This document shows, one piece after another, positions 51,730-59,794 of a stretch of 64,000 nt of DNA. Under the pieces are notes generated by a model, which searched no databases, was not told the origin of the DNA, and saw only the letters and a program-made list of their open reading frames with translations. Location of the stretch: positions 1,462-65,461 of the forward strand of contig LMSR01000011.1 of NCBI GenBank assembly GCA_001429555.1, in the 5' to 3' direction. How positions within the stretch are numbered: the first letter of the stretch is position 1; each line of letters opens with the position of its first letter. Both the position numbers and the translations under genes were made by a program. The stretch is from Nocardioides sp. Soil797 (GTDB taxonomy: Bacteria; Actinomycetota; Actinomycetes; Propionibacteriales; Nocardioidaceae).

Positions 51730-54554
51730 CGCTTCTCCCTTCGTGAGGGCCCACAGAGCACGGCCACCACCACGAAGGCCGCGATCTGGAGCACCAGGAG
51801 CCATGGATGCCACCACGGCCCATCGCCGTCAATCGCATCTGCGGAAGCCCCGGCGTCGAACTGCCAGGCCCGGGTCGCCCGGTCGGACGTGCTGGCCTGG
51901 GTGAGTCCGGTCGCCGCGTCCAGGGTCGCGGCCACCTGGGCATCTGCCGGCGCCGGCATCACCACGTAGTCGATGCCCCGGGAAGGCAGGCCGGCGGTCA
52001 GCTCGGGAGTCGGGTCCGAGACCAGGGCCGCAACGTCGGCGTCGAGCTTCGCATCCGGGCCGGTCAGCGCGAGGATCTCGTCCTGGCCGACGGTGACGCC
52101 CTCGCCCCGGTGCACCCGCCAGCGCAGACCCTGCTCGGCGTCGCCGTTGATCATCAGCACGCCGTGGCCAGCGCCCTCGCGGGCGGCCTGGACCATGTAG
52201 GCGGGGACCGCGGAGTCGTCCGGACGGTGGAGCAGGTTCGCGCCGTCGCCCCACCACCAGAGCAGTCCGCCGAGGGGGACGACCAGCGCGCTCACGGCGA
52301 GGACACCGGCCAGCGGTTGGCGCCACCCGAAGTTGGCACCCACGAAGCTGTCGCGCAGGCCGTGACCGGCGATCATCACCGCGGCGATCAGGGCACCCTG
52401 GCTGACCAGGAGGAGGAATCCGAGGCCCGGGCGGGTGGGGCCTGCGGGCAGGTCGATCTCGATGTGGCTGAGCACCGCCACCAGCAGGGCAGCGAGGGTC
52501 ACCACGATCCAGCACCCGACCACCGCGAGACGGCTCCGTGAGCGGAAGATCGCGATCACCGCTGGCGGCACGAGCGCGAGGCCGATCCAGTGCGGGGCGG
52601 CAGGTCCGTCGAAGCGGCCCGCGGCGACGTCCATCGGACCGGGCAACGGCATCACCCGGCCGGCTTCGAGGAAGAGCGCAGAGACGTCGTGGCCGAGCAG
52701 GCCCACAGCGCCCGGGAGCAACAGCACCGGCGGCGCCAGGGTCACCACGAGCAGGGGCCCCCACACGGAACGGTCGTGCAACGAGGAACGGGAGAGGAAG
52801 AACAACACGGCAACAGCCAGGACCACGAGGCCGGCGGCGAAGAGCCACGCGGCCGGGGTGAACGCGGTGAGCACGGCCAAGAGCAGGCTCGAGCGCCAAG
52901 CGGCGCGCCAGCGACGGTCCGGGTTGGGGTCGGTCAGGCCGAGGGCGGCGTGGGCCAGCCACGGCAGCAGCGCCGCCGACGCGAGCACACCGAAGCGGCC
53001 CTGCCCCCAGGCACCGCTCGCGACCGGCACCGCGGCGTACGCCATGGCTGCCCAGGCGACGATCCAGCGTGAGGCCGGCCGCCCGGAGCCCAGCTCCGCA
53101 GCCACCAGGCCGAAGCGCCAGGCCCCCCAGGCGGCGACGGGCACTGCGGCGATGAACAACAACGACATCGCGGCCGAGGCGCTGCCCAGCAGGATCGAGG
53201 CGACCACTGCCATCGGCAGCAGGTAGGCCGGCGCCGGCGCGTCGGTGCCCTGGCCGATCTGGTGCCAACCTTCAGTGGCCAGCCGCCACCAGTCACCGGA
53301 GCTCTCCGGCGAGGGCGAGAGCCCACCACCGGTGATCGTGTGGAACGCCTCACGGGCTCCCCAGAGGCTGAGCAGGAGGAACAGGGTCGTCACGAGGGCG
53401 GCAGGGCTGGTCACGAAGCGCGCCAGGAGGCTGCTGTCGGGGGCCAGCTCTTCGCTCTCCTCGGGGTCAGGACCGGGTCCGGAGGGGCCACCCTCGGCGA
53501 TGCGGGCAGCACGGCGGCGCTCCGCGGAGTCACGTCCCTCGTTGACCACGGCCGTCGAGACGTCGCTCACGAAGTCGATGCCGTGTCGGTAGGGCAGCCA
53601 CCACGGAGCGAGGAGTCGCTTGAGCCGCTCCCCTCGGGGGTCACCCAGCTCGCTTCGCTCCCGGCGCCCGGCACTGATGCGTCCGGGGTGGGCGCAGATC
53701 GAGAGCAGGGCGCTGAACTCGTCGCGGACCATGCCGGGAGAACGTGACAGCAGGAAGCCGAACGCCCGGAGGAACGTGCCCAGGAGCAGCCTGATCGCCT
53801 GCAGCAGCAGCATTCTGGGTGCGGCGTTGACCAGCAGTGTGTGGAGTGCGGCGCGACGCTCCTCGCGGTGCGTACGACGACCCGTCAGCGCGGTGCGCCG
53901 CAGGCCACGCGTGGCGGCCTCGGCATGGAAGACCACCGCCTGCGGGGCGACGATCGTCTTGTGACCGGCTCGGGTCGCTCGCCAGCCGAAGTCGATGTCG
54001 TTGCCGAAGATCGGCAGTGCCGGGTCGAAACCGCCCAACTCTTCGAGGAGCGACCGCCTGACCAGCATCCCGGCGGTGTTGACGGCCAGGACCTCACGGA
54101 TCGTGTCGTGCTGTCCCTGGTCGTACTCGCCGCGTTCGAGCCCGGTCTCACGACGGCCGGCGCCCGATATCGTGACCCCGATCTCGAGCAGCCGCCTCAA
54201 GGACGGCCACTCACGCAGCTTCGGTCCGACGATGTCGGCGTGATGGCTCCTGGCCGCCTCCAGCAGTGCAGCCAACGCCCCGGGATCGGGGTTGGCGTCG
54301 TCGTGCAGCAGCCAGACCCATTCACTGGTGATCTGGGGCAGGGCGTGCGCGACTGCCTGGGGGAACGACCCCTCGTGGACCGATACGCAGCCCGGGTCGA
54401 GAGCTGCGTTGATCAGGTCCAGCGAGTTGTCGCTGCTCCCCGTGTCGACGGCGAGCACCTGGGCGGGCCGGTGTCGCTGGTCATCGAGACCCGCGAGCAC
54501 CGCCGGCAACCAGCGTGCACCGTCGTGGCTGACCAGAAGCGCAGTGACCGTCAC
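51726..54554 (-). CDS. Large GT2 glycosyltransferase with polytopic membrane domain
   Basis: The 942-residue protein has an N-terminal GT2 catalytic domain (about residues 1-250): TVTALLVSHDGARWLPAVLA, QVLAVDTGSSDNSLDLINAA, the DXD-like WVWLLHDDANPDPGAL, and FGNDIDFGWRATRAGHKTIV. About twelve membrane helices (residues 380-800) and a beta-rich extracellular tail follow, with a last helix near the end. It is a membrane glycosyltransferase for surface polysaccharide. TAGGGT lies 8 nt before GTG 54,554, suggesting a leaderless mRNA; a TTG at 54,563 is the alternative start. It is followed by the overlapping DUF5719 gene. Confidence 0.88.
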   Translation of the reverse strand: MTVTALLVSHDGARWLPAVLAGLDDQRHRPAQVLAVDTGSSDNSLDLINAALDPGCVSVHEGSFPQAVAHALPQITSEWVWLLHDDANPDPGALAALLEAARSHHADIVGPKLREWPSLRRLLEIGVTISGAGRRETGLERGEYDQGQHDTIREVLAVNTAGMLVRRSLLEELGGFDPALPIFGNDIDFGWRATRAGHKTIVAPQAVVFHAEAATRGLRRTALTGRRTHREERRAALHTLLVNAAPRMLLLQAIRLLLGTFLRAFGFLLSRSPGMVRDEFSALLSICAHPGRISAGRRERSELGDPRGERLKRLLAPWWLPYRHGIDFVSDVSTAVVNEGRDSAERRRAARIAEGGPSGPGPDPEESEELAPDSSLLARFVTSPAALVTTLFLLLSLWGAREAFHTITGGGLSPSPESSGDWWRLATEGWHQIGQGTDAPAPAYLLPMAVVASILLGSASAAMSLLFIAAVPVAAWGAWRFGLVAAELGSGRPASRWIVAWAAMAYAAVPVASGAWGQGRFGVLASAALLPWLAHAALGLTDPNPDRRWRAAWRSSLLLAVLTAFTPAAWLFAAGLVVLAVAVLFFLSRSSLHDRSVWGPLLVVTLAPPVLLLPGAVGLLGHDVSALFLEAGRVMPLPGPMDVAAGRFDGPAAPHWIGLALVPPAVIAIFRSRSRLAVVGCWIVVTLAALLVAVLSHIEIDLPAGPTRPGLGFLLLVSQGALIAAVMIAGHGLRDSFVGANFGWRQPLAGVLAVSALVVPLGGLLWWWGDGANLLHRPDDSAVPAYMVQAAREGAGHGVLMINGDAEQGLRWRVHRGEGVTVGQDEILALTGPDAKLDADVAALVSDPTPELTAGLPSRGIDYVVMPAPADAQVAATLDAATGLTQASTSDRATRAWQFDAGASADAIDGDGPWWHPWLLVLQIAAFVVVAVLCGPSRREKR

Positions 54555-54609
54555 GGCGGACAACCCTAGTCGCCGTCGGTCAGGAAACGCTCATCCGGCC
54601 TCTGCGGGC

Positions 54610-54867
54610 TCAGACCGCCCGCTTCTTCAACTTTCGCCGCTCACGTTCTGACAGCCCGCCCCAGATTCCGAAGCGTTCGTCGTTCATGAGGGCGTATTCG
54701 AGGCAGTCGCCTCGCACGTCACAGGTCAGGCAGACCTTCTTGGCCTCCCTGGTGGAGCCACCCTTCTCCGGGAAGAACGCTTCGGGATCGGTCTGAGCGC
54801 ACAGCGCTCGTTCCTGCCAACCGAACTCTTCCGCATCGTCCCCGTCAAGGAGAAAAAGTTCTCGCAC
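54610..54867 (-). CDS. whiB2: WhiB-family iron-sulfur regulator, WhiB2-like
   Basis: The 85-residue protein begins at GTG 54,867 (VRELFLLDGDDAEE); AGGAG lies 6 nt before it. Four Cys (ALCAQTD, CLTC, GDCLEYAL) hold a 4Fe-4S cluster, followed by the GIWGG turn and the basic tail SERERRKLKKRAV that binds DNA or sigma factor. The neighbours fbiA and fbiB match the order whiB2-fbiA-fbiB of M. tuberculosis (Rv3260c-Rv3262), supporting the WhiB2 (septation) assignment. Confidence 0.9.
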   Translation of the reverse strand: MRELFLLDGDDAEEFGWQERALCAQTDPEAFFPEKGGSTREAKKVCLTCDVRGDCLEYALMNDERFGIWGGLSERERRKLKKRAV

Positions 54868-55004
54868 GACATTCTCCTCTCGACCCTGGCGATGTGTGAA
54901 CAACACTGATGGAATTACATGCCTGTCCTGCCATGAAGTCAAGCCCAGATCTGCTATAAACCCCCGCTGGGGCGAAGTTGGGCCCGATCGGGCAAGGTAT
55001 CCCC

Positions 55005-56033
55005 ATGTCGTCGAACTTCCCAGCCGGCCAGTCACCGGAGTCCCCGTCGATCACCGTCCTGTCCGGTGGCATGGGCGGCGCACGCTTCCTGCAGGGCCTG
55101 CTGCACGGTCTGCGTTCGGGCCTGCTCCCCTTCGCCCCCGACACCACCGTCAACGTCGTGGCCAACACCGCCGACGACCTGTGGGTGCACGGCCTGAAGG
55201 TCTGTCCCGACCTCGACACCGTGATGTACACCCTCGGCGACGGCATCGACCCCGAGCGAGGGTGGGGCCGGCGCGAAGAGACGTGGAGCGTCAAGGAGGA
55301 GCTCGCGACCTACGGTGTGGAGCCGACCTGGTTCGGGCTCGGTGACCGTGACATCGCCACCCACCTGGTCCGCACCCAGATGCTCGAGGCCGGCTACTCG
55401 TTGTCTGCCGTGACCGAGGCCCTGTGCCAGCGCTGGCGACCCGACGTACGCCTGCTGCCGATGACCGACGACCGGGTCGAGACCCACGTGGCGATCGGTG
55501 ACGCGGAGGCGCCGTCGGGCAAGCGGGTCGTCCACTTCCAGGAGTACTGGGTCAAGCTGCGGGCCGAGGTGCCCGCCGAGGCCCTTGTCTTCGTCGGCCT
55601 CGACCAGTCGGCACCGGCTCCCGGTGTCGTCGAGGCGATCACGAGTGCTGCCCTGGTGATCGTGCCGCCGTCCAACCCCGTGGTCTCGGTGGGCACCATC
55701 CTCGGTGTCCCCGGCATCCGCGAGGCACTGCTCGACACGGCGGCGCCCGTCGTGGGGCTGTCACCGATCGTCGGGTCCACCCATGTGCGCGGCATGGCCG
55801 AGCAGATGCTGACCGCGATCGGTGTCGAGGTCAGCGCGGCCGGCGTCGCCGGCCACTACGGCGCCCGCACCCAGGGCGGCGTCCTCGACGGGTGGTTGGT
55901 CGACGACCAGGACCACGAACAGGTCGAGCGCATCCGCGCCGGTGGCGTCGCCTGTCGCGCCGTCCCGTTGATGATGACCTCGCCCGAGGCAACCGCAGCG
56001 ATGGCCGTCGCGGCCGTCGACCTGGTCCGATGA
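55005..56033 (+). CDS. fbiA: 2-phospho-L-lactate transferase (coenzyme F420 synthesis), CofD/FbiA
   Basis: The 342-residue protein has VLSGGMGGARFLQGLLHGLR, VVANTADDLWVHGLKVCPDL, DTVMYTLGDGIDPERGWGRR, WFGLGDRDIATHLVRTQMLE and VIVPPSNPVVSVGTILGVPG, all CofD/FbiA signatures for GTP-derived substrate and Fo binding. It joins a phosphoenolpyruvyl or lactyl phosphate group to Fo. The ATG at 55,005 is divergent from whiB2. The stop overlaps fbiB (ATGA). Confidence 0.95.
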   Translation: MSSNFPAGQSPESPSITVLSGGMGGARFLQGLLHGLRSGLLPFAPDTTVNVVANTADDLWVHGLKVCPDLDTVMYTLGDGIDPERGWGRREETWSVKEELATYGVEPTWFGLGDRDIATHLVRTQMLEAGYSLSAVTEALCQRWRPDVRLLPMTDDRVETHVAIGDAEAPSGKRVVHFQEYWVKLRAEVPAEALVFVGLDQSAPAPGVVEAITSAALVIVPPSNPVVSVGTILGVPGIREALLDTAAPVVGLSPIVGSTHVRGMAEQMLTAIGVEVSAAGVAGHYGARTQGGVLDGWLVDDQDHEQVERIRAGGVACRAVPLMMTSPEATAAMAVAAVDLVR

Positions 56034-57022
56034 GCGACGTCTCCGGTCACGACGGCCTCGTGGTGACCGCCCCCGACGGTGTCGGTGAGGTCGTCGAGGG
56101 TGACGACCTGGCCACTCTGGCGCTGTCCGTCTGCGACCTGGTCGACGGCGACATCCTCGCCATCACCAGCAAGGTGGTGAGCAAGGCCGAGGGCCTCCTG
56201 CGCTCGGGAGACCGGGCCGAAGGCCTGGCCGCCGAGACCGCCCGGGTGGTCGCCCGCCGGGGCCCCACGACCATCGTGCGCAACCATCTCGGCCTCACCA
56301 TGGCCGCGGCGGGCATCGACGCCTCGAACGTGATCGCCGGCCACCACCTGTTGCTGCCCCGTGACCCCGACCGCACGGCCAGCTCGGTGCGCGCCGCCAT
56401 CGCCGACCGGGCCGGGGTGACCGTGGGGGTCCTGATCACCGACACGGCCGGCCGGGCCTGGCGCAACGGGCAGAGCGACATCGCCATCGGCGCCGCCGGG
56501 CTGCTCGTCCTCCACGACTTCGCGGGGCGAGAGGACGCCTACGGCAACGAGCTCGCCGTGACCGCTCCCGCCGTGGCCGACGAACTGGCCGGCGCAGCCG
56601 AGCTTGCCGGTGGCAAGCTGGCGGGACGGCCGTTCGCCGTGATCCGCGGTCGCTCCGACCTGGTGCTTGCGCGCGGAGAGGACGGCGACGGCGCCCGGTC
56701 ACTCGTGCGCAAGGACGGAGCCGACCTGTTCGGCTACGGCACTCGCGAGAGTGTCGTGCACGCACTGTCCGGCACCGGCCGTGCCGTGTTCGGCACCCCC
56801 GCGCCGGCCGACGACCTGGCCCTGGCGGTGACCGCCGTGCTCCACTCCGCCGACGCCGTGACCACGCACGCGGGCGAGGTGAGAGCCCGGGTGCAGGGAC
56901 CGGGCGACGCCTCCGTCGCACGCCTCGATGCCCTGGCCTTCGCCTTCGGTTGGACGCTCACCGCGACACCGGCGGAGGGCACTGGCATGGTCGAGGTCAC
57001 GTTTCTTCCGACCAGTCCGTAG
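56030..57022 (+). CDS. fbiB: F420:gamma-glutamyl ligase (CofE domain of FbiB), shortened C-terminus
   Basis: The 330-residue protein has the CofE domain in residues ~1-245 (GDDLATLALSVCDLVDGDIL, AITSKVVSKAEG, GVLITDTAGRAWRNGQSDIA, DAYGNELAVTAPAVADELAG). It adds glutamates to F420-0. Mycobacterial FbiB has about 448 residues with a C-terminal nitroreductase-like FMN domain that reduces dehydro-F420. Here only about 85 residues follow CofE (RKDGADLFGYGTRESVVHAL onward), so that domain is absent or much reduced. It is coupled to fbiA by ATGA. Confidence 0.9.
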   Translation: MSDVSGHDGLVVTAPDGVGEVVEGDDLATLALSVCDLVDGDILAITSKVVSKAEGLLRSGDRAEGLAAETARVVARRGPTTIVRNHLGLTMAAAGIDASNVIAGHHLLLPRDPDRTASSVRAAIADRAGVTVGVLITDTAGRAWRNGQSDIAIGAAGLLVLHDFAGREDAYGNELAVTAPAVADELAGAAELAGGKLAGRPFAVIRGRSDLVLARGEDGDGARSLVRKDGADLFGYGTRESVVHALSGTGRAVFGTPAPADDLALAVTAVLHSADAVTTHAGEVRARVQGPGDASVARLDALAFAFGWTLTATPAEGTGMVEVTFLPTSP

Positions 57023-57070
57023 ACTCTGCCGACGTACTCCCCCCTGACGATGTGAGAGAAGCCTGATTTC

Positions 57071-57829
57071 GTGGCCAAATCCAAGAAGGTCAGCTCCAAG
57101 AAGGTGAGCCGACACGAGGTTGCCGACAAGCTGCGCAGCGACCAGAAGCGTGTCGACAAGCGACAGGGCGCCGTCATCATCGGTGTCTGCGCACTCATCG
57201 CCATCGTCATCGTCGGGCTCGCGGCCTACCAGCCGATCAAGAACTGGTGGGACCTCCGCTCCTACGAAGATGACGCGATCGCCGACATCGGTGCCTCCAA
57301 GAGCGCCTGCCAGGACATCATCACCAAGAAGGCCACCGGCAACCAGGAGCACGTCAAGCCCGGCGTGAACGTCGACTACGACGAGGCTCCCCCGGCCTTC
57401 GGCGCCCACGAGGAATACCCCGACGAGATGGACCGGAAGCTCTACACGAAGGACGACCGGCCCAATGTCGAGAAGCTGGTGCACAACCTCGAGCACGGCT
57501 ACACGATCCTCTGGTACGACGAGACGGCTGCCGACGACAACGAGCAGATGACCGAGATCCGCGCGATCGCGACCAAGCTCAAGGGCACCAGCAACCCGCG
57601 CCTGAAGTTCAAGGCGGTGCCGTGGTTGAAGTCCGACGGCAAGGGGTTCCCCGACGGCCAGCACATCGCCCTGACCCACTGGTCCAAGGGCGGTCATGAC
57701 GTCCCGATCAGCCAGGTCGAGAAGCAGGTCGGCGTGTGGCAGTACTGCTCGAAGGTCTCGGGCGAGGCCCTCGACAGCTTCATGAAGCAGTACGACTTCT
57801 TCGACTCCCCCGAGCCGCGGGGAATGTGA
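57071..57829 (+). CDS. DUF3105 membrane-anchored protein
   Basis: The 252-residue protein begins at GTG 57,071 with a Lys/Ser-rich cytoplasmic start (MAKSKKVSSKKVSRHEVADK), one membrane helix (AVIIGVCALIAIVIVGLAAY), then an extracellular DUF3105 domain with the hallmark VEKLVHNLEHGYTILWYDE and LTHWSKGGHD, where His residues suggest metal binding. Function is unknown. It ends at a hairpin shared with the convergent next gene. Confidence 0.88.
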   Translation: MAKSKKVSSKKVSRHEVADKLRSDQKRVDKRQGAVIIGVCALIAIVIVGLAAYQPIKNWWDLRSYEDDAIADIGASKSACQDIITKKATGNQEHVKPGVNVDYDEAPPAFGAHEEYPDEMDRKLYTKDDRPNVEKLVHNLEHGYTILWYDETAADDNEQMTEIRAIATKLKGTSNPRLKFKAVPWLKSDGKGFPDGQHIALTHWSKGGHDVPISQVEKQVGVWQYCSKVSGEALDSFMKQYDFFDSPEPRGM

Positions 57830-57832
57830 TCG

Positions 57833-57860
57833 GCGGCTGATCGCAGCAGCGATCAGCCGC
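57833..57860. terminator. Bidirectional hairpin terminator
   Basis: GCGGCTGATCGC-AGCA-GCGATCAGCCGC is a perfect 12-base stem with a 4-base loop between the convergent DUF3105 and sugar-nucleotide pyrophosphorylase genes. No T run is present. Confidence 0.75.
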
Positions 57861-57890
57861 ACCACCTGCTGCCGTCACCGGCAGCGAGCA

Positions 57891-58958
57891 TCACTCACGA
57901 CGGTCGGCGCAGTCGACGCGCTCTCCCACGGGAAGCGTGACGGCGGCGCCGATCGTTGCGTCATCACCCACTGTGGCCTCCGTCAGCTGGGCCTTCTCCC
58001 CGATCACGGCCCCGGGTCCGACCACGGAGTCGACCACGGTGGCGCCGGCCTCGACGCGGGCTCCGGTCATCACCACCGAGCCGGTCACCTCGGCACCGTC
58101 CGCGATCTCGGCCTGCGCCATCACCACGCTGCCGCCGCCGACGCTGGCCTTTCCTACCGTGGCGCTGGGGTCGATGCGGGCACCGGACTCCACTGAGGCC
58201 ACTGCGGGAGTCGGCGCCACACCGAGTACGACGTCGCGCGAGGCGGCGACCAGGGCTGCCGGCGTACCGACGTCGCGCCAGTAGGCGGAGTCGACGAACC
58301 CGACGACGAGGTTGCCCTCGGCGACCAGGCCCGGGAACGTCTCTCTCTCCACCGACACCACCGTGCCGGCCGGAATGGTGTCGATGACATCGCGGCGGAA
58401 GATGTAGCACCCGGCGTTGATCTGGTTGGTCACCGGGTTCTCCGACTTCTCCACGAAGTCGAGCACACGGCCTTCGTCGTCGGTGGGGACGCAACCGAAG
58501 GCACGGGCGTCCTCGACCTCCACGAGATGCAGCGAGACGTCGACCCGGCGGCCGTTGCGGCCCGCACGGAAGTCAGCCAGCTGGCCGGGCAGGTCGTGCC
58601 CCGAGAGCACGTCACCGTTGAGGATGATGACCGCGCCGTTCGGGTCGTCGGTCAACGAGTCGGCCACGTTGCGGATCGCGCCGCCGGTGCCCAGCGGCTC
58701 CTCCTCGAGCACGTAGTCGAGCCGAACGCCCCAACGGCTCCCGTCGCCGAGGACCGGGGCGAACATGTCGGCGTGGTAGGAGGTGGCCAGCACGATGTGC
58801 TCGACACCGGCCTGCGCGAGACGCGCGATCTGGTGCTCCAGGAACGGCACACCGCCGACGTCGAGCAGGTGCTTGGGACGGCGTGCGGTCAGCGGCAGGA
58901 GCCGCGTTCCGAACCCGCCGGCGACGATCACGGCTTCGGGGGAAGGGAGCTCAGACAT
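57891..58958 (-). CDS. Sugar-nucleotide pyrophosphorylase, probably mannose-1-phosphate guanylyltransferase
   Basis: The 355-residue protein has the nucleotidyltransferase start EAVIVAGGFGTRLLPLTARR then PKHLLDVGGVPFLEHQI, sugar-binding EEEPLGTGGAIRNVAD and NGDVLSG, and a C-terminal left-handed beta-helix (ATVGKASVGGGSVVMAQAEI onward). Position near whiB2-fbiA-fbiB matches Rv3264c, annotated as GDP-mannose pyrophosphorylase; sugar specificity is inferred from that. TAGGCT lies 6 nt before the ATG, so the transcript is probably leaderless. Confidence 0.85.
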   Translation of the reverse strand: MSELPSPEAVIVAGGFGTRLLPLTARRPKHLLDVGGVPFLEHQIARLAQAGVEHIVLATSYHADMFAPVLGDGSRWGVRLDYVLEEEPLGTGGAIRNVADSLTDDPNGAVIILNGDVLSGHDLPGQLADFRAGRNGRRVDVSLHLVEVEDARAFGCVPTDDEGRVLDFVEKSENPVTNQINAGCYIFRRDVIDTIPAGTVVSVERETFPGLVAEGNLVVGFVDSAYWRDVGTPAALVAASRDVVLGVAPTPAVASVESGARIDPSATVGKASVGGGSVVMAQAEIADGAEVTGSVVMTGARVEAGATVVDSVVGPGAVIGEKAQLTEATVGDDATIGAAVTLPVGERVDCADRRE

Positions 58959-59062
58959 GCGCCGAGCCTAACCGTGCCCGACGCAGGACTGCACAGCATG
59001 GTGAGGCTGGTCGAGACCACCGCAGGACATCGGCGACAGGTCCGGGTCTCTAGAGTGACGCC
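58959..59062. promoter_or_regulatory. Divergent leaderless promoters
   Basis: TAGGCT (58,965-58,970, minus strand) is followed by 6 nt and the ATG of the pyrophosphorylase; TAGAGT (59,051-59,056, plus strand) is followed by 6 nt and the ATG of the TIGR03089 gene. Neither gene has a Shine-Dalgarno sequence. The 80 bases between the boxes hold both -35 regions. Confidence 0.55.
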
Positions 59063-59791
59063 ATGCCCGAGACCTTCCCCGCCCTGCTTGCCGAACTGCT
59101 GCGCGCCGATCCCGGCCGTCCCCTCGTCACGTTCTACGACGACGCCACCGGTGAGCGGGTGGAGCTCTCCGTGGTCACCTACGCCAACTGGGTGGCCAAG
59201 GCGTCCAGCCTGCTCGTCGAGGAGCTCGACCTCGAGGTCGGTGATCGCGTCCTGGTCGACCTGCCCACCCACTGGCTCGGCCCGGTCTTCCTCGGCGCTG
59301 CGTGGAACGCCGGCCTGGTGGTCTGCTTCCCGGGCGCCGTCGTGGCGGAGGACGTCCAGGCGGTGCTGTGCGGCCCCGACGACCTCACGACGTACGCCGA
59401 CCTGGCCGGTCGGGTGCCGGTCGTGGCCAGCGCCCTGCTCCCCCTCGGGGTGCGGTTCCCCTCCGCGCTGCCGGAAGGAGTGCACGACTTCGGCATCGAG
59501 GTGTGGGGACAACCGGATTCCTTCATCCCGTTCGACCCTCCCGGCCCCTCGAGCGCTGCGGTGCACGCAGGCGCCACCCAGGCCGAGCTCGTGACGCCGG
59601 CGGCCACCGAGCTGGTCGCCCCTGGTGGGCGACTCCTCACCACGGCCAACCCCGTCTCCGCGGACGGACTCACCAGCCTGCTCTCACCGCTGGTCGGCGG
59701 CGGGTCGACCGTGTGGGTGAGGAACGCAGATCCCGACCTCCTCGACCGACGCCACGACGACGAGCGCTGCACGGCGCGCTGGGTGGTCTGA
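59063..59791 (+). CDS. TIGR03089 family protein (acyl-CoA synthetase-like fragment)
   Basis: The 242-residue protein has the N-terminal half of an AMP-binding enzyme (PLVTFYDDATGERVELSVVT, ASSLLVEELDLEVGDRVLVD, WLGPVFLGAAWNAGLVVCFP) but no adenylation core motifs. It matches the actinobacterial TIGR03089 family, whose role is unknown. It ends 3 bases from the stop of the convergent amidase gene. Confidence 0.8.
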   Translation: MPETFPALLAELLRADPGRPLVTFYDDATGERVELSVVTYANWVAKASSLLVEELDLEVGDRVLVDLPTHWLGPVFLGAAWNAGLVVCFPGAVVAEDVQAVLCGPDDLTTYADLAGRVPVVASALLPLGVRFPSALPEGVHDFGIEVWGQPDSFIPFDPPGPSSAAVHAGATQAELVTPAATELVAPGGRLLTTANPVSADGLTSLLSPLVGGGSTVWVRNADPDLLDRRHDDERCTARWVV

Positions 59792-59794
59792 GGT

